A stretch of DNA of 64,000 nucleotides from the NCBI RefSeq assembly GCF_010748935.1, contig NZ_CP048796.1, forward strand, positions 1,119,001 to 1,183,000. Reading direction: 5' to 3'. The notes beneath the pieces are model-generated. The model saw only the letters and a program-made list of their open reading frames with translations. It had not been told where the DNA came from and searched no databases. Position numbers and translations under genes: made by a program. Origin of the DNA: Providencia vermicola (GTDB lineage Bacteria; Pseudomonadota; Gammaproteobacteria; Enterobacterales; Enterobacteriaceae). Positions 26,753 to 36,736 of this stretch are shown here, one piece after another (positions within the stretch are counted from its first letter, which is position 1; each line of letters begins with the position of its first letter).

Positions 26753-27253
26753 TCATTGATATTCAATTTGAAGCATAGCTGTAGCCGAAAATTGGCCACC
26801 ATCGGTATCACTAAAGTTCGCACTCATATCCTTTATTGGAGCAACTTCAATGTTAGGAAGGTGATTATAGTTAAAATCGAGTAATGTATTGATTGGCTGC
26901 TGAATGCTATCAATATAAAATACAATCCCAATCTTACTATTAGAGGTGCTCAACCCACCATAACTATTGAAGCGGGTTGGATTACCAATCACTTTTAATT
27001 TTAAATTGTTTTTTAATATGTTATGGCATGTTAATTCAAAAGGAATCGTTTGTTTATAATTGGCACCATTTAACCTTGTTAATAAAACATCACCGAAGCT
27101 AACGGATTTTTGGGAATTAGTATTTAATAGACACTCAGGGGATTCTATTTTTAAATTTCCTTTAATAGTAAGGTTGTAAGATGCCGCATAACTATTCGAA
27201 ATTAATAACCCCAAAAATAAAAGGTAAATAATGCGTTTTGGGTAAAGTATCAT
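26753..27253 (-). CDS. minor fimbrial subunit, operon 1 (second small pilin)
   Basis: A 166-residue pilin-like protein. The true start is the ATG at 27253 (AAGGAAAACACA upstream), which begins the signal peptide MILYPKRIIYLLFLGLLISN; the longer frame to 27376 overlaps the previous gene. The pilin core reads CLLNTNSQKSVSFGDVLLTRLNGANYKQTIPFELTC and the chain ends FSATAMLQIEYQ. It shares the 'SFGDxxxxxxxGxxYKQxIPFxLxC' layout with its neighbours. Confidence 0.85.
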   Translation of the reverse strand: MILYPKRIIYLLFLGLLISNSYAASYNLTIKGNLKIESPECLLNTNSQKSVSFGDVLLTRLNGANYKQTIPFELTCHNILKNNLKLKVIGNPTRFNSYGGLSTSNSKIGIVFYIDSIQQPINTLLDFNYNHLPNIEVAPIKDMSANFSDTDGGQFSATAMLQIEYQ

Positions 27254-27263
27254 TGTGTTTTCC

Positions 27264-27770
27264 TTATTGATAATCGATGGACATAACAACTGTTCCATTG
27301 AAAGTTCCATTACGCTGTAGTGAGACTCCACTAGGTTTGATTGGAACAGCGAATAACACAGGGGGTTGATTTCCATAGGTGAAATTAAGAGTAGCGTTAT
27401 TGTTTAGCGGTTTATTTTCGTTATAAATAGCTAAACCCAAATTGGGGATACTCGTTAAGACGACTGATTTTCCATCCATGATTGCACTTGATGGCCAAAA
27501 TAATGTCATTTTAAATGAGTTAATGAGAACCTGTTTACAGGTTAAATCAAAATTAATTCGCGTTTTTTTATAATCAGTACCATCAATTAATGTTTCATAT
27601 ATATCACCGATATCTGTGATGCTATTAATGACACTGCATTCTGGCTCTTGACTCACGACAATTGAAAAATGAAGCGTTTGTTGCTCAGCAGACGTTATCG
27701 CTGAAAATACAGGGAATAATAAAAAAAAAGTGACTAATGCAATAATAATTCTTTGATGAAAATATCGCAT
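27264..27770 (-). CDS. minor fimbrial subunit, operon 1 (first small pilin)
   Basis: A 168-residue secreted pilin-like protein. The signal peptide is MRYFHQRIIIALVTFFLLFP and beyond. The core CSVINSITDIGDIYETLIDGTDYKKTRINFDLTC gives the two conserved Cys residues; the end is FNGTVVMSIDYQ. It directly follows the chaperone gene. With the next three genes it forms a run of four related minor subunits that probably build a tip fibrillum or adaptor series. Confidence 0.85.
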   Translation of the reverse strand: MRYFHQRIIIALVTFFLLFPVFSAITSAEQQTLHFSIVVSQEPECSVINSITDIGDIYETLIDGTDYKKTRINFDLTCKQVLINSFKMTLFWPSSAIMDGKSVVLTSIPNLGLAIYNENKPLNNNATLNFTYGNQPPVLFAVPIKPSGVSLQRNGTFNGTVVMSIDYQ

Positions 27771-27904
27771 GTTTCCTCCTAATCACTATCGAACGCTCAT
27801 TGAGCGAAAATACAAACCTTCAGTATTGTGAGAACTATAGCCAGTGCAGGAAATATGAACGGCTTACCGCGTTCATAAAAAACGCCTTGCAACTGAGTAT
27901 GGTA

Positions 27905-28705
27905 TTAATTCCCTTCACTATTCTTATCGGGAATAACGTTGCATTGCGTGTTTTGGCAATTAAATATCAAGGTGGGGCGGCCACCGTAATCATTGATATA
28001 GGTTAAAACAGGTGTATCCCCTAATGCTTTAATTGTTAAATTGAGAGGAGCCGAACTTTTAGGCTCAATCATAATGGGTTCAAAATTTGCTATTGATTGA
28101 CCCTTTTTACGGGAGCTCGCATCGACAATGGTAATAAAAAAAGACGTCGGATTATTGACAATATATTGGCCATCTTGACGTGTTAAGGTTAGTTTTTCTT
28201 GCCATGGTTCGCTCATTGCTCCATTTGTTGGGATAATACTTGTTGGGCGATAAAACAGTTTTATACGCGTTTGTAATGCAAGCTGAAGCGTGTTTGGTTT
28301 ATCACTTTTTGGTGGGATCTCACGCAAATTAAAATAAAATACAGACTCGCGGTCTAAGGGTAAATGTTTGATACTAGGTGGAAGCGCAAGTATTTTTATC
28401 TGGCTTATTGTGCCTGCTTCGAGCCGTTGCACTGGGGGAATCACTGTAAAGGGAAGGTTGGTTTTATTTCCACTGCCATCTTCTAGCCAAGCTTGAGCTA
28501 AATAAGGTAATTGTTTATTTTCATTGCTAATATTTAATGAAATAGACTTGTCGTCACTCGTGATAATAGCACGAGTACGATCCAGTGCGATTGCAGCTTG
28601 TGCAGTTGAAAAATTGACGGATATTATCGTCGTTAAAAGCGTGCTAATTAAGTGGTGTCGATGTAAATATTGATTTTTTACTGTTTTAATAAGTAACTTT
28701 TTCAT
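27905..28705 (-). CDS. fimbrial periplasmic chaperone, operon 1
   Basis: A 266-residue PapD-like chaperone. The ATG at 28705 is chosen because AAAGAG lies upstream; the ATG at 28738 has no ribosome site. After a long signal region it reads IALDRTRAIITSDDKSISLNISNENKQLPYLAQAWLEDG, where the conserved Arg in 'TRAI' anchors the subunit C-terminus. FYFNLREIPPKSD is the chaperone signature, and IKLFYRP precedes domain 2. Chaperones hold pilin subunits in the periplasm and deliver them to the usher, encoded just upstream. Confidence 0.92.
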   Translation of the reverse strand: MKKLLIKTVKNQYLHRHHLISTLLTTIISVNFSTAQAAIALDRTRAIITSDDKSISLNISNENKQLPYLAQAWLEDGSGNKTNLPFTVIPPVQRLEAGTISQIKILALPPSIKHLPLDRESVFYFNLREIPPKSDKPNTLQLALQTRIKLFYRPTSIIPTNGAMSEPWQEKLTLTRQDGQYIVNNPTSFFITIVDASSRKKGQSIANFEPIMIEPKSSAPLNLTIKALGDTPVLTYINDYGGRPTLIFNCQNTQCNVIPDKNSEGN

Positions 28706-28774
28706 ATCAAATCTCTTTATTAATAAATTTCTAATCATTGTTATTTGCTTAAAATAGGTATTCTTTTTAACGCG

Positions 28775-31393
28775 CTACTTTGTTAGCCAGCGTGTTGGTT
28801 TAATTGATTTGGGGCTAATTGGCATTGGAGAGACTTCCAAATACTTTTCTAATGGTGGTGGTGGCTGATTTTCGCTCACACAAGGTAATAACCAGTTGGT
28901 CATCAAAACGCTTTCATCGGGAAAGGTTTCTGGTAAGTGTATTTGGCATTGAACGCTGCCATTCCATGTGACATCTAATGTGTCACTAGCTTTTAAGCCA
29001 GTTAAGTAGATGCTCCCGTCATCGGAAATGATCCCAACTTGTTTTTTTCGCGTATTAGTTACGGTGGAACCGAATGGAGGAAAGCTATTATCTGCTAAGC
29101 GAATTATTGCCATTGCATTCGTGCCAGAGACCACTTCAAATTGGCGATATCCAATCGCTCCTTCCGTCAGTGTCGCTTGTTTGATGGATTGGCTAATCGC
29201 CGCGGTATCCGGCAATTTATTGACATCAATACGTACTTGATTGCGGTAGTAGCTATTGATGTCATTAATAACTGCATAACCAAAGGAATTGGTGTTAACG
29301 ACTGCACCAAATCCTTGTATCGGTATATTTTCTACACCATCGGTTGAAACTAGGATGCGAGCACCACCCATTTGATTAATACGATGTAATGCAACACCTT
29401 CTTTAGTGGCAGTGAGACCACCATTAATACTCAGTGCAGCGGAACGATAGCGGTTATATTGATAGCTAGTATTGGTGCTGATTGCTGCATAGCTGCCATC
29501 ATAATTATATGAACCGGCAATCGATGTGCCATCGCGGTTTATGCCTGAATTAAGGCTGTAATGACTGCTTTGATCTAATCGGCTGTAATAATTGGCTTGA
29601 TTCGAAGTATCATTTTTATTCCAATTGCTACTTAATGAAATGGTTTTTGATTCACCCCAAGGAATTGATAAAGAAAAGTACGTGCCATAATCATTTTGCT
29701 GATCAGCGCGATTATAAAATTCAGTCATATTTAAACTTAAGTTTTTAAAAGACCCTAAATCAAAATATTTTGCCAATGATAAACTATAGCGATCACTGTT
29801 TGGCTTATTCCAATAGGATTGGTGATAGAAATTTAAATAAGCGCTTAAACCCAGCGTGGTTAGCTGTTGGTTATACGAAATGGTGTACATCTCTTTACTA
29901 TTAAATTGACGAATACCACTGGTTTGAGCATCAAGGTATTCCGACATGCTCATAAAACCTTCTTCCGAAAACCGATAACCAGCAAACGTCACTTGGCTAT
30001 TTGCCTCATCAAAGCGCTTTGAATAACTTAATCGATAAGAACTACCTTGATATATTTTGTCTCCAATATCATACATATTGGTTAGACTGGCTCTAGAATG
30101 AGTGACATCAAAGGAGAGGGCGCCAAATATCGTTAGGTCACGGCCAACGCCTAAGGCGGCTGAGAGGTAGTTATTAGCGGTGACACTGCCGCCGTACAAT
30201 GACCAGTTATTGTTTATTCCCCACGAAAATTCACCACTCGCAAAGATATCGCTATTGATCCGATGCTGATAATCAGAGGTTTTGCCCGCAGCAAGTTTAT
30301 AACGAATTTGCCCCGGACGAGTTAAATAAGGCACAGTAGCAGTTGAAAGGGTAAAAGTTTGCGTACTGCCATCCTGTTCTTGAACCGTTACTCGTATCTC
30401 TCCTGAGAGCGCATCATTTAAATCTTGAATTCGAAAAGGCCCTGCGGGAACTTGGGTTTGATAAATAATATGACCTTGTTGGCTAACAATGACAGTTGCA
30501 TTGGTTTTCGCGACACCAGTGATTTCGGGCGCATAACCTCGAAGATTTGGCGGTAACATATTATCGTCGGTAATAAGGCTAAATCCGCTAAAGCGGAAAC
30601 TATCAAAAATGTCAGAAGTAAAGTAGTTTTCACCTAGTGTTAACTTTGCGCCAAGTGATTTAATTGCTCGGTAACTGTAATAACGGCTCAAATCAAAATC
30701 ATTTTGCTGCTGTTGTCCTTGCGTTTTATTAATACGGCTTTGCCAATCAACACGAAAACGCCAAGCGCCAGTATTAAATCCCGTGATGCCGGTAGTATTA
30801 ATACTGTAGGTCGTATTATTGGTTTTATGTGTTTGTTGATTAATTTGGGAAGTTAGATTGTAATCAAATAAGTAACCTGAAATTCCCTCTTCCCAGCGTG
30901 AAGGTGGATCCCAATTATCTGCCGTATATTCAAGATAGGCCTGTGGTACACTGATATAAAAGGCGGATTTAGGCAGATCGGCTCGGGCTTCCATACCCGG
31001 CAGGCTCTTTAAATTTAAACACTGATTATCGTGCCACCATGTTAATGCATCATTATATTCAGCCTTTAAACCCAGTTGCTTAACGATTTCCGGCGATACG
31101 CAAGCGGTAGACTCATCATTATTGTTCGGATCAAGATAAAAAAAGACTGTCTCATCATTAAAGGAGCTATTATTGATATAAATAGTGAAGCTGTATTCTC
31201 CTGGCATTAAATAACCAGGTTTTGAAAACTGTGCTAAGTTAATGTTAGCTCGATCATTAATATCAAGCATATTACTGTTGAATTCAATTTCATTTAACTG
31301 CGTGCTCATTGAGAATGAAGATAATAACAGTAAGGGTATAATTATTGTCTTTATGTTAAGCCAGGTCGTAATGTACGGTTGAATAGCGACCAT
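28775..31393 (-). CDS. fimbrial outer-membrane usher, operon 1
   Basis: An 872-residue usher. After the signal region the N-terminal domain binds chaperone-subunit complexes (EIEFNSNMLDINDRANINLAQFSKPGYLMPGEY). The middle is a large beta-barrel with plug (RGYAPEITGVAKTNATVIVSQQGHIIYQTQVPAGPF is a typical usher plug stretch). The C-terminal domain ends in the Cys pair (VQCQIHLPE ... LPCVSENQ). It assembles and secretes the fimbria across the outer membrane. The gene lies between the pilin pair and the chaperone. Confidence 0.95.
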   Translation of the reverse strand: MVAIQPYITTWLNIKTIIIPLLLLSSFSMSTQLNEIEFNSNMLDINDRANINLAQFSKPGYLMPGEYSFTIYINNSSFNDETVFFYLDPNNNDESTACVSPEIVKQLGLKAEYNDALTWWHDNQCLNLKSLPGMEARADLPKSAFYISVPQAYLEYTADNWDPPSRWEEGISGYLFDYNLTSQINQQTHKTNNTTYSINTTGITGFNTGAWRFRVDWQSRINKTQGQQQQNDFDLSRYYSYRAIKSLGAKLTLGENYFTSDIFDSFRFSGFSLITDDNMLPPNLRGYAPEITGVAKTNATVIVSQQGHIIYQTQVPAGPFRIQDLNDALSGEIRVTVQEQDGSTQTFTLSTATVPYLTRPGQIRYKLAAGKTSDYQHRINSDIFASGEFSWGINNNWSLYGGSVTANNYLSAALGVGRDLTIFGALSFDVTHSRASLTNMYDIGDKIYQGSSYRLSYSKRFDEANSQVTFAGYRFSEEGFMSMSEYLDAQTSGIRQFNSKEMYTISYNQQLTTLGLSAYLNFYHQSYWNKPNSDRYSLSLAKYFDLGSFKNLSLNMTEFYNRADQQNDYGTYFSLSIPWGESKTISLSSNWNKNDTSNQANYYSRLDQSSHYSLNSGINRDGTSIAGSYNYDGSYAAISTNTSYQYNRYRSAALSINGGLTATKEGVALHRINQMGGARILVSTDGVENIPIQGFGAVVNTNSFGYAVINDINSYYRNQVRIDVNKLPDTAAISQSIKQATLTEGAIGYRQFEVVSGTNAMAIIRLADNSFPPFGSTVTNTRKKQVGIISDDGSIYLTGLKASDTLDVTWNGSVQCQIHLPETFPDESVLMTNWLLPCVSENQPPPPLEKYLEVSPMPISPKSIKPTRWLTK

Positions 31394-31472
31394 AATATGT
31401 TTCCCCTAATGTCAATGTGTTGCTAATAAATTAAAATTAAAGATACTGTTATTTTTCTTTTTTATTTATATT

Positions 31473-32003
31473 TTAGTCATAGTCGACTTTAAATCGAATT
31501 TGAGTGTAATATAGCTCTGACGGTAAATTCTCTTCACGATTAATCAATGTTAATTGGTAGTTTAAGTTTATAATGCCTTGAGTGATATCTTGTGTTGGTA
31601 TAGGAACATCAGGAATAATAATACGGTTAAATTGGTCATTAAGTCTTAGTGCAATTCCGCCTGAACCGCCATAATCTTTAACCAATGTTTTATCTTGGGT
31701 GCTCTCAAACGTAATGTGAAAATATTTCCAACCTAGCTTATTAATATCATTCGAGGTAGTGCGCTCAATTGAACAATTGATTAGACGAATGGTAAATTTA
31801 TGAGGGGAACTCTCTCCATTACGTCTAATTTGAGTCAATGGAAGAGTTCCTATATCAATAGTTTGATCTCGGCTGCTCATATCAATTGAACATGCTGTTT
31901 CTACAATACTTCCACCAATTTTAATGGGAGTAACGGCTGTACTCATATTTGCAGTACCTATGAGCAGAAAGCTACCGAAAAAAACATTCATTGATTTCAA
32001 CAT
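31473..32003 (-). CDS. fimbrial subunit, operon 1 (second gene after the major pilin)
   Basis: A 176-residue secreted pilin-like protein. The start is taken as ATG at 32003, with GAGGG just upstream; a GTG at 32030 is possible. The mature chain starts VTPIKIGGSIVETACSID and has the second Cys in FTIRLINCSIE; the end is IRFKVDYD. It lies between the major pilin and the usher, like PapH (rod anchor) in pap-type operons, so it may end the fimbria at its base. That role is inferred from position. Confidence 0.82.
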   Translation of the reverse strand: MLKSMNVFFGSFLLIGTANMSTAVTPIKIGGSIVETACSIDMSSRDQTIDIGTLPLTQIRRNGESSPHKFTIRLINCSIERTTSNDINKLGWKYFHITFESTQDKTLVKDYGGSGGIALRLNDQFNRIIIPDVPIPTQDITQGIINLNYQLTLINREENLPSELYYTQIRFKVDYD

Positions 32004-32070
32004 TCGCCCTCTGTCTAAATTAATTCCCACTTATTTTTCTTAATTATTCACTGTCAGTGGAAAGAGTGTG

Positions 32071-32607
32071 TTATTCGTAGTTGAGTGTGAAATCTGCAAC
32101 CGATGAGAATTCACCTACAGTTATCGTGTCGATATCACCGCCATTCCCCACCAGATAGGCCGAAAATTGTAGGGTATTATTACTATTTTGGATCTTTTGG
32201 AATGGAGTGGGTTGCCCTAACGTGATCACGCCAGCACTGCCATTAGCAATTTGAATACCAGCTCCTGACCCTGTACCAACAATTCCTAATGTTTTATTGG
32301 TTGTATCAAAACTGGCTGCTGCCCCACTAAAGGTTAATTGCACCCCCTTAGTTAATTTTGATACATCACAGTTTTCTAATAATATTTCAAACGGTCGCGG
32401 AGTTGATTTACCGCCAATGACTAATGCCATATTTGAAATTTGACCCAGTTCGATAATCTCTTTAGTCTCTGGAGAAATAGAGCAAGGTGCATCAATAATG
32501 GAGCCTTTAAATTTAATTTGGCCATGCCCCTGATCGCGTAGCGCATAAACATTTCCAACCGCAGAGACAGACAATAATAAAATCGGTAAAATAAATTTTA
32601 ATTTCAT
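32071..32607 (-). CDS. probable major fimbrial subunit, operon 1
   Basis: A 178-residue pilin with signal peptide (MKLKFILPILLLSVSAVGNV). The mature chain begins LRDQGHGQIKFKGSIIDAPCSISPET, with the usual donor strand and first Cys; the second Cys is in ILLENCDVSKL. It contains VQLTFSGAAA and GSGAGIQIANGSAGVI, and ends SSVADFTLNYE, all typical of type-1/MR-P-like rod pilins. First structural gene of the operon, with a strong AAGGAG-type ribosome site. It sits 121 bases downstream of the MrpJ-like gene on the same strand. Confidence 0.9.
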   Translation of the reverse strand: MKLKFILPILLLSVSAVGNVYALRDQGHGQIKFKGSIIDAPCSISPETKEIIELGQISNMALVIGGKSTPRPFEILLENCDVSKLTKGVQLTFSGAAASFDTTNKTLGIVGTGSGAGIQIANGSAGVITLGQPTPFQKIQNSNNTLQFSAYLVGNGGDIDTITVGEFSSVADFTLNYE

Positions 32608-32662
32608 AAGAATCTCCTTTAAAAAAGTAGGTTGTTATTAGAAAGTCGCAGAATTTAACCCC

Positions 32663-32681
32663 ACAGTATTGATATTACTGT
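32663..32681. promoter_or_regulatory. Inverted repeat upstream of the major pilin gene, operon 1
   Basis: acagta ttgatat tactgt is a perfect 6-base inverted repeat with a 7-base centre, lying between the MrpJ-like gene and the major pilin gene. It could be a regulator site. I found no longer paired repeats suggesting an invertible promoter. Confidence 0.35.
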
Positions 32682-32728
32682 AAAGGAAGCGTCATGAGAC
32701 TGATTGTTATTTTTGTTTGAATAAAGTT

Positions 32729-33103
32729 CTATCCGAATAAAACCGGTGAACTGGAGGTTGGACTGCTATCATTATTGACCTTATTGAAAACGGATGTACT
32801 TAGCACCTTATTTAAATCAATGTATTTTTCAATAGATGCTATATTTATTTCTTCAATAAGTAATAAGTTAAACTCATCGATAGTAATATCGATTTTATCT
32901 AATAATAGCAGTAGTAAGCATACATTTATGCGGTTACTTCCACATTCATAACGCGACATTTGTTGTTGGCTTAAATTAACTAATTTTCCAAATTGTCCCG
33001 CCGTGAGTCCTTGGCTTTTTCTTATCCTTTTTAATGTTCTTCCAATAGCTAATGAGATAAATGAAAAAAAATCATTTATATTAATATCTTCACTCTTTTT
33101 CAT
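32729..33103 (-). CDS. MrpJ-family helix-turn-helix fimbrial regulator
   Basis: A 124-residue DNA-binding protein. Residues about 15-75 form an XRE-type helix-turn-helix containing LSQQQMSRYECG, the signature of the MrpJ family, which in Proteus mirabilis represses motility when fimbriae are made. In Proteus the gene is at the 3' end of the mrp operon; here it is first, 121 bases ahead of the major pilin and on the same strand. AAGGGGAAG precedes the ATG. It probably controls this operon, motility, or both. The C-terminal tail is Ser/Pro-rich and unlike MrpJ. Confidence 0.85.
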   Translation of the reverse strand: MKKSEDININDFFSFISLAIGRTLKRIRKSQGLTAGQFGKLVNLSQQQMSRYECGSNRINVCLLLLLLDKIDITIDEFNLLLIEEINIASIEKYIDLNKVLSTSVFNKVNNDSSPTSSSPVLFG

Positions 33104-33812
33104 TGATTCTTCCCCTTGTTGGATAAAGTAAAAATATTCAACATAATGAATATTTATTTAAGAGTTTATTTCTATACGATTTATTCTTTGTAAGTTTTAT
33201 TTAAATGTGCTGATTTTAAGCAAATATAAAACGTATTTTTTAAGATCAAACCTTCTATAAATAGCAATTATTTTATTTTTATAAAAAACTCTCAACTGGA
33301 GTAACTAAGGAATTTATTAAAGGATAATAAAATCAATGTATTCATCCTTTGTGGCATACTTTTGTTGGTAAATATCTAGCATAAAATGCTAAAAATACAG
33401 ACTCAATGAAGCAATTAAAGATAAAATATCAAAATAATTAAAAACTCATACTTTCTATTTTTTCCGTTACCATTCGCAACACTCTCATGTTAATTTGTAT
33501 CTATTATTGTCTATTTGTAATGAATTATTGATTACTCACAATAAAATGGATTGTTTATCAGCGAGATAAAAAAATCAGTCTATTAACCATACAATTTATA
33601 TGGCTTAGAAAATGTAATAAATATTAGAAATCAACCATTTGATTATAAGTTGAATCTGTTTTAATTACCTACTTTTTATAGGTGAATAGATATTTAAAAA
33701 GGAATGGCATTTATCATTAATCATTGTGGGTTAGCAGCAAAGCAAATTAAAAAACAATTATTTTTTATAACCTGCATTGTTTATTTTTTTGCTATTTTTT
33801 TTCAGGTGACAT
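33104..33812. other. Long AT-rich non-coding region upstream of fimbrial operon 1
   Basis: About 700 bases with no supported gene between the MrpJ-like regulator and the terminator of cyuA. Such length and AT content upstream of a fimbrial operon suit binding by H-NS-type silencers. No invertible element or recombinase gene is visible. Confidence 0.5.
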
Positions 33813-33849
33813 AAAAAAACAGACAACATCTACAGTTGTCTGTTTTTTT
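33813..33849 (-). terminator. Strong terminator after cyuA
   Basis: Nearly perfect inverted repeat aaaaaacagacaac / gttgtctgtttttt around a 7-base loop, with A and T runs on both sides. It would end the minus-strand cyuA transcript and works in either direction. Confidence 0.88.
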
Positions 33850-33862
33850 GACTTACTTAGGA

Positions 33863-35182
33863 TTAACGGGCTTTGGCTGCCATGATTTCAATAATTTGCA
33901 CATCGGTATGGCGCATTGAGCCTGTCGCTAGCGAACATAAATTTGCTATCGATTGATCGACATCATCGGAAACAATGCCATCAGAGCCTCTTACACAGCT
34001 GTTGTCGAGCGCCATTAAAACGGCTTTGTAGGCCGCACTTGCACTTGTTGAAACTTTCATGGCACAACTATTCGATGCACCATCACAAATCATACCGCTG
34101 ACATCACCGATCATGCTGCATATTGCCATTGCGACGACTTCATAGCGTGATTCTAGCAACCATGCGATACCTGCGGCGGCACCCATCGCGGCAGTTGTCG
34201 CAGCACATAATGCGGAAAGGGCAGGTAATTGATTATGAATATAGATAGCCATTAAATGGGATAGCATTAATGCTCTAGCTAATTGTTCTTCTGTTGAATG
34301 CAAATAATCTGCCGTGACAACAACGGGCATGGTGGCAGCAATCCCTTGGTTGCCTGAACCTGAGTTACTCATCGCGGGCAATATCGCCCCTCCCATGCGA
34401 GCATCAGATGCTGCGGATGTCCGTATCATAATTTCAGATAAAAGATCTTTTGATAGTAATCCACGATCACGTTGAGCTTGGAGTGTTTTTCCTATGTGCA
34501 AGCCATAGACATGACGTAACCCTTCTTGCGAGAGTGCATCATTTAACTGTGCAGCTTCTAAAATAAAGCGAATATCTTCAAATGGGGCTTGGGTTGCGAA
34601 TTGATAAACGGCTTTTGCGGTCACCTCAGGGAGTGCGACATCGGCAGCACAATCAACAGGGGAAGTGTTTAATGGTGCTTTTTGGTTGATATCAAAAATG
34701 ACATCATTATTAACCATCATCTTTACGAGGTTGGTGTGTGACCCTGCAATAATCGCTGTTGCAGAACCTTTGTCAGTAAACACTGTCGCTTCTGAATAGA
34801 TGACATCATCACAAGGTTGTTTAATATCCACAGTCACTAAGCCTTGTTCGAGCATGTTTTTACTCGACTCAATAGCCGAAGTTGACGCTGACTTTAATAC
34901 CTCAAGTCCGGCATCCGCATCGCCACCAAGAGCGCCTAATGCCGCAGCAATAGGCAGACCCACCATACCTGTTCCTGGCACAGTTACACCCATCCCATTT
35001 TTCATTAGGTTCGGTGAGACTAATGCGGTGACTCGAAGAATATCACCTTCAATACAAGAGGCTGCTTTTGCTGCCGCGAGTGCTAATGAAATGGGTTCGG
35101 TGCAACCTAAAGCAGGTTTAACTTCTTGTTTGACTGCATTGATAAAGTACTGCCAAAGAAGTGGCTGGGCTTGAGTTTGCAT
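33863..35182 (-). CDS. cyuA: L-cysteine desulfidase, CyuA/YhaM family (UPF0597)
   Basis: A 439-residue protein close to E. coli CyuA (YhaM) in length. It has the family's N-terminal [20 protein letters not shown] and the C-terminal serine-dehydratase-like iron-sulfur region with scattered Cys ([38 protein letters not shown]). These enzymes degrade L-cysteine to pyruvate, ammonia and sulfide with a [4Fe-4S] cluster, mainly without oxygen. In E. coli the cysteine importer gene cyuP is adjacent; here it is not. The ATG has GGGGAA upstream. Confidence 0.9.
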   Translation of the reverse strand: MQTQAQPLLWQYFINAVKQEVKPALGCTEPISLALAAAKAASCIEGDILRVTALVSPNLMKNGMGVTVPGTGMVGLPIAAALGALGGDADAGLEVLKSASTSAIESSKNMLEQGLVTVDIKQPCDDVIYSEATVFTDKGSATAIIAGSHTNLVKMMVNNDVIFDINQKAPLNTSPVDCAADVALPEVTAKAVYQFATQAPFEDIRFILEAAQLNDALSQEGLRHVYGLHIGKTLQAQRDRGLLSKDLLSEIMIRTSAASDARMGGAILPAMSNSGSGNQGIAATMPVVVTADYLHSTEEQLARALMLSHLMAIYIHNQLPALSALCAATTAAMGAAAGIAWLLESRYEVVAMAICSMIGDVSGMICDGASNSCAMKVSTSASAAYKAVLMALDNSCVRGSDGIVSDDVDQSIANLCSLATGSMRHTDVQIIEIMAAKAR

Positions 35183-35389
35183 CGTAAATTCCCCTTCAAG
35201 AACATCGTATTAATAAGGGTATTTTAAATAATTATGAGGAGAAAATTTTCATTATGTTAGGGGGGAAGTTTAAATTTTATAGAAATATTTTCTGTGAATT
35301 CAGTTAAAAATAGAAAGTATTTTTAAGTTTGACCTTTATCACAAAGTCTCCTGCCTAAATATTTAGGCAGGAGTAAGGTGACGTTAATC

Positions 35390-36736
35390 TCAACTTTCGA
35401 GGTCGAGTCGTTTATTTTGCCATCGCCGAGAACGCCAACGCCATGCATTGGTTAAACCACGTAACCACTCATCAGCAAAGAAGCCGATCCAGATACCCAG
35501 TAAGCCCATTTCCATTTTAATACCAAGAAAATAGCCTAGTGGAATCGCAACTCCCCACATAAAAATAATGGCGGTACACAGTGGGAAACGCGCATCACCT
35601 GACGCTCTTAATGCGTTAACCATAACAATATTGATGGTACGACCCGGTTCTAAAAAGACTGAGAGTAAGAACAGAGGCAGTAACACATGGATAATACTTT
35701 GATCTTCAGTTAAATTATCAAGAATAGGGTCTCGGAATAACCAGAAGAAAAAGACTACGCCAATCGTGACATAAAAGCCCATTTTGAGGCTTTTCAGCCC
35801 GCGTTTGTAAGCATCATCGAAACGTTTAGCACCAACAAGGTGCCCCACCATAATTTCATTACCTATACTGATTGAAATACCAAATAGCATAATAAAAAGT
35901 GAGAGTTGGAAATAAAGTGTTTGTGCCGCTAACGATGTTTCGCCCATTAAACCGATAAACGCAGATGCGGTCATAAAATGTAGGATCCACACTAAGTTTT
36001 CGCCGGCAGATGGCAAGCCAATATGCAGGATTTTTCCTAACATATTACGTGACCAGCGTATCAGTAATTGTGGGGAGAACTTAATTCTTAGCCCATAAAA
36101 TAATAAGCAAAATAGCAGTATAACAGCCACAACCCGCCCTACGACGGTTGACCAGGCGACGCCTTCAAGGCCATATTGAGGTAGGCCAAAAAAGCCATAA
36201 AGAACAATCATGTTACCAAATACAGTGATGACGTTAGCTATCAGTGTTACCCACATTGCAGGTTGAGCTTTGCCATAGACGCGCAAACAAGCCGCAAGAA
36301 TAATGGATATCGCTTCAGGGATTAAACAGATTCCTAGAATATGTAAGTATGCATAACCATCTTGCATAAGATGAGATGGTGTATTCATGATGCTAAGAAT
36401 TTTATAACCAAAAAAGAGTGCAATCAGGGCACTGGAAAAACCTAATAAAAAATTGAAAGCGATAGAGATGTGGATAGCTTGGCTGGCTTTTTCACGTCGC
36501 CCAGCCCCTAAATATTGCGCGATAACAACACTGCACCCCACACTGATAAAGTTAAAAATGGTGATAAACAGATCAAATACCTGATTTCCCACCCCCATTG
36601 CCGCTAGGTAGGCTGTTGAAACATGGCTCACCATATAGGTGTTGATGAGTAATGTGGCCAAATGAAGAAAAATATCAATAAATATTGGCCAACTGAGAGA
36701 AAAGAGTGATCTCTCAGTGACATCAGATTGATGCAT
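35390..36736 (-). CDS. MATE-family efflux transporter
   Basis: A 448-residue inner-membrane protein with about twelve hydrophobic segments in two halves. It has MATE features: STAYLAAMGVGNQVF in the first half and ETSLAAQTLYFQLSLFIMLFGISISIGNEIMVGHLVGA in the second. MATE proteins export drugs or metabolites using sodium or proton gradients. It resembles the YeeO branch of E. coli, but not closely enough to use that name. Single gene, divergent from ddh. Substrate unknown. Confidence 0.88.
   Translation of the reverse strand: MHQSDVTERSLFSLSWPIFIDIFLHLATLLINTYMVSHVSTAYLAAMGVGNQVFDLFITIFNFISVGCSVVIAQYLGAGRREKASQAIHISIAFNFLLGFSSALIALFFGYKILSIMNTPSHLMQDGYAYLHILGICLIPEAISIILAACLRVYGKAQPAMWVTLIANVITVFGNMIVLYGFFGLPQYGLEGVAWSTVVGRVVAVILLFCLLFYGLRIKFSPQLLIRWSRNMLGKILHIGLPSAGENLVWILHFMTASAFIGLMGETSLAAQTLYFQLSLFIMLFGISISIGNEIMVGHLVGAKRFDDAYKRGLKSLKMGFYVTIGVVFFFWLFRDPILDNLTEDQSIIHVLLPLFLLSVFLEPGRTINIVMVNALRASGDARFPLCTAIIFMWGVAIPLGYFLGIKMEMGLLGIWIGFFADEWLRGLTNAWRWRSRRWQNKRLDLES

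Noticed and set aside
32608-33862. Invertible promoter element upstream of fimbrial operon 1
   Set aside because: Only a 6-base inverted repeat was found, with no pair of long repeats and no recombinase gene nearby.
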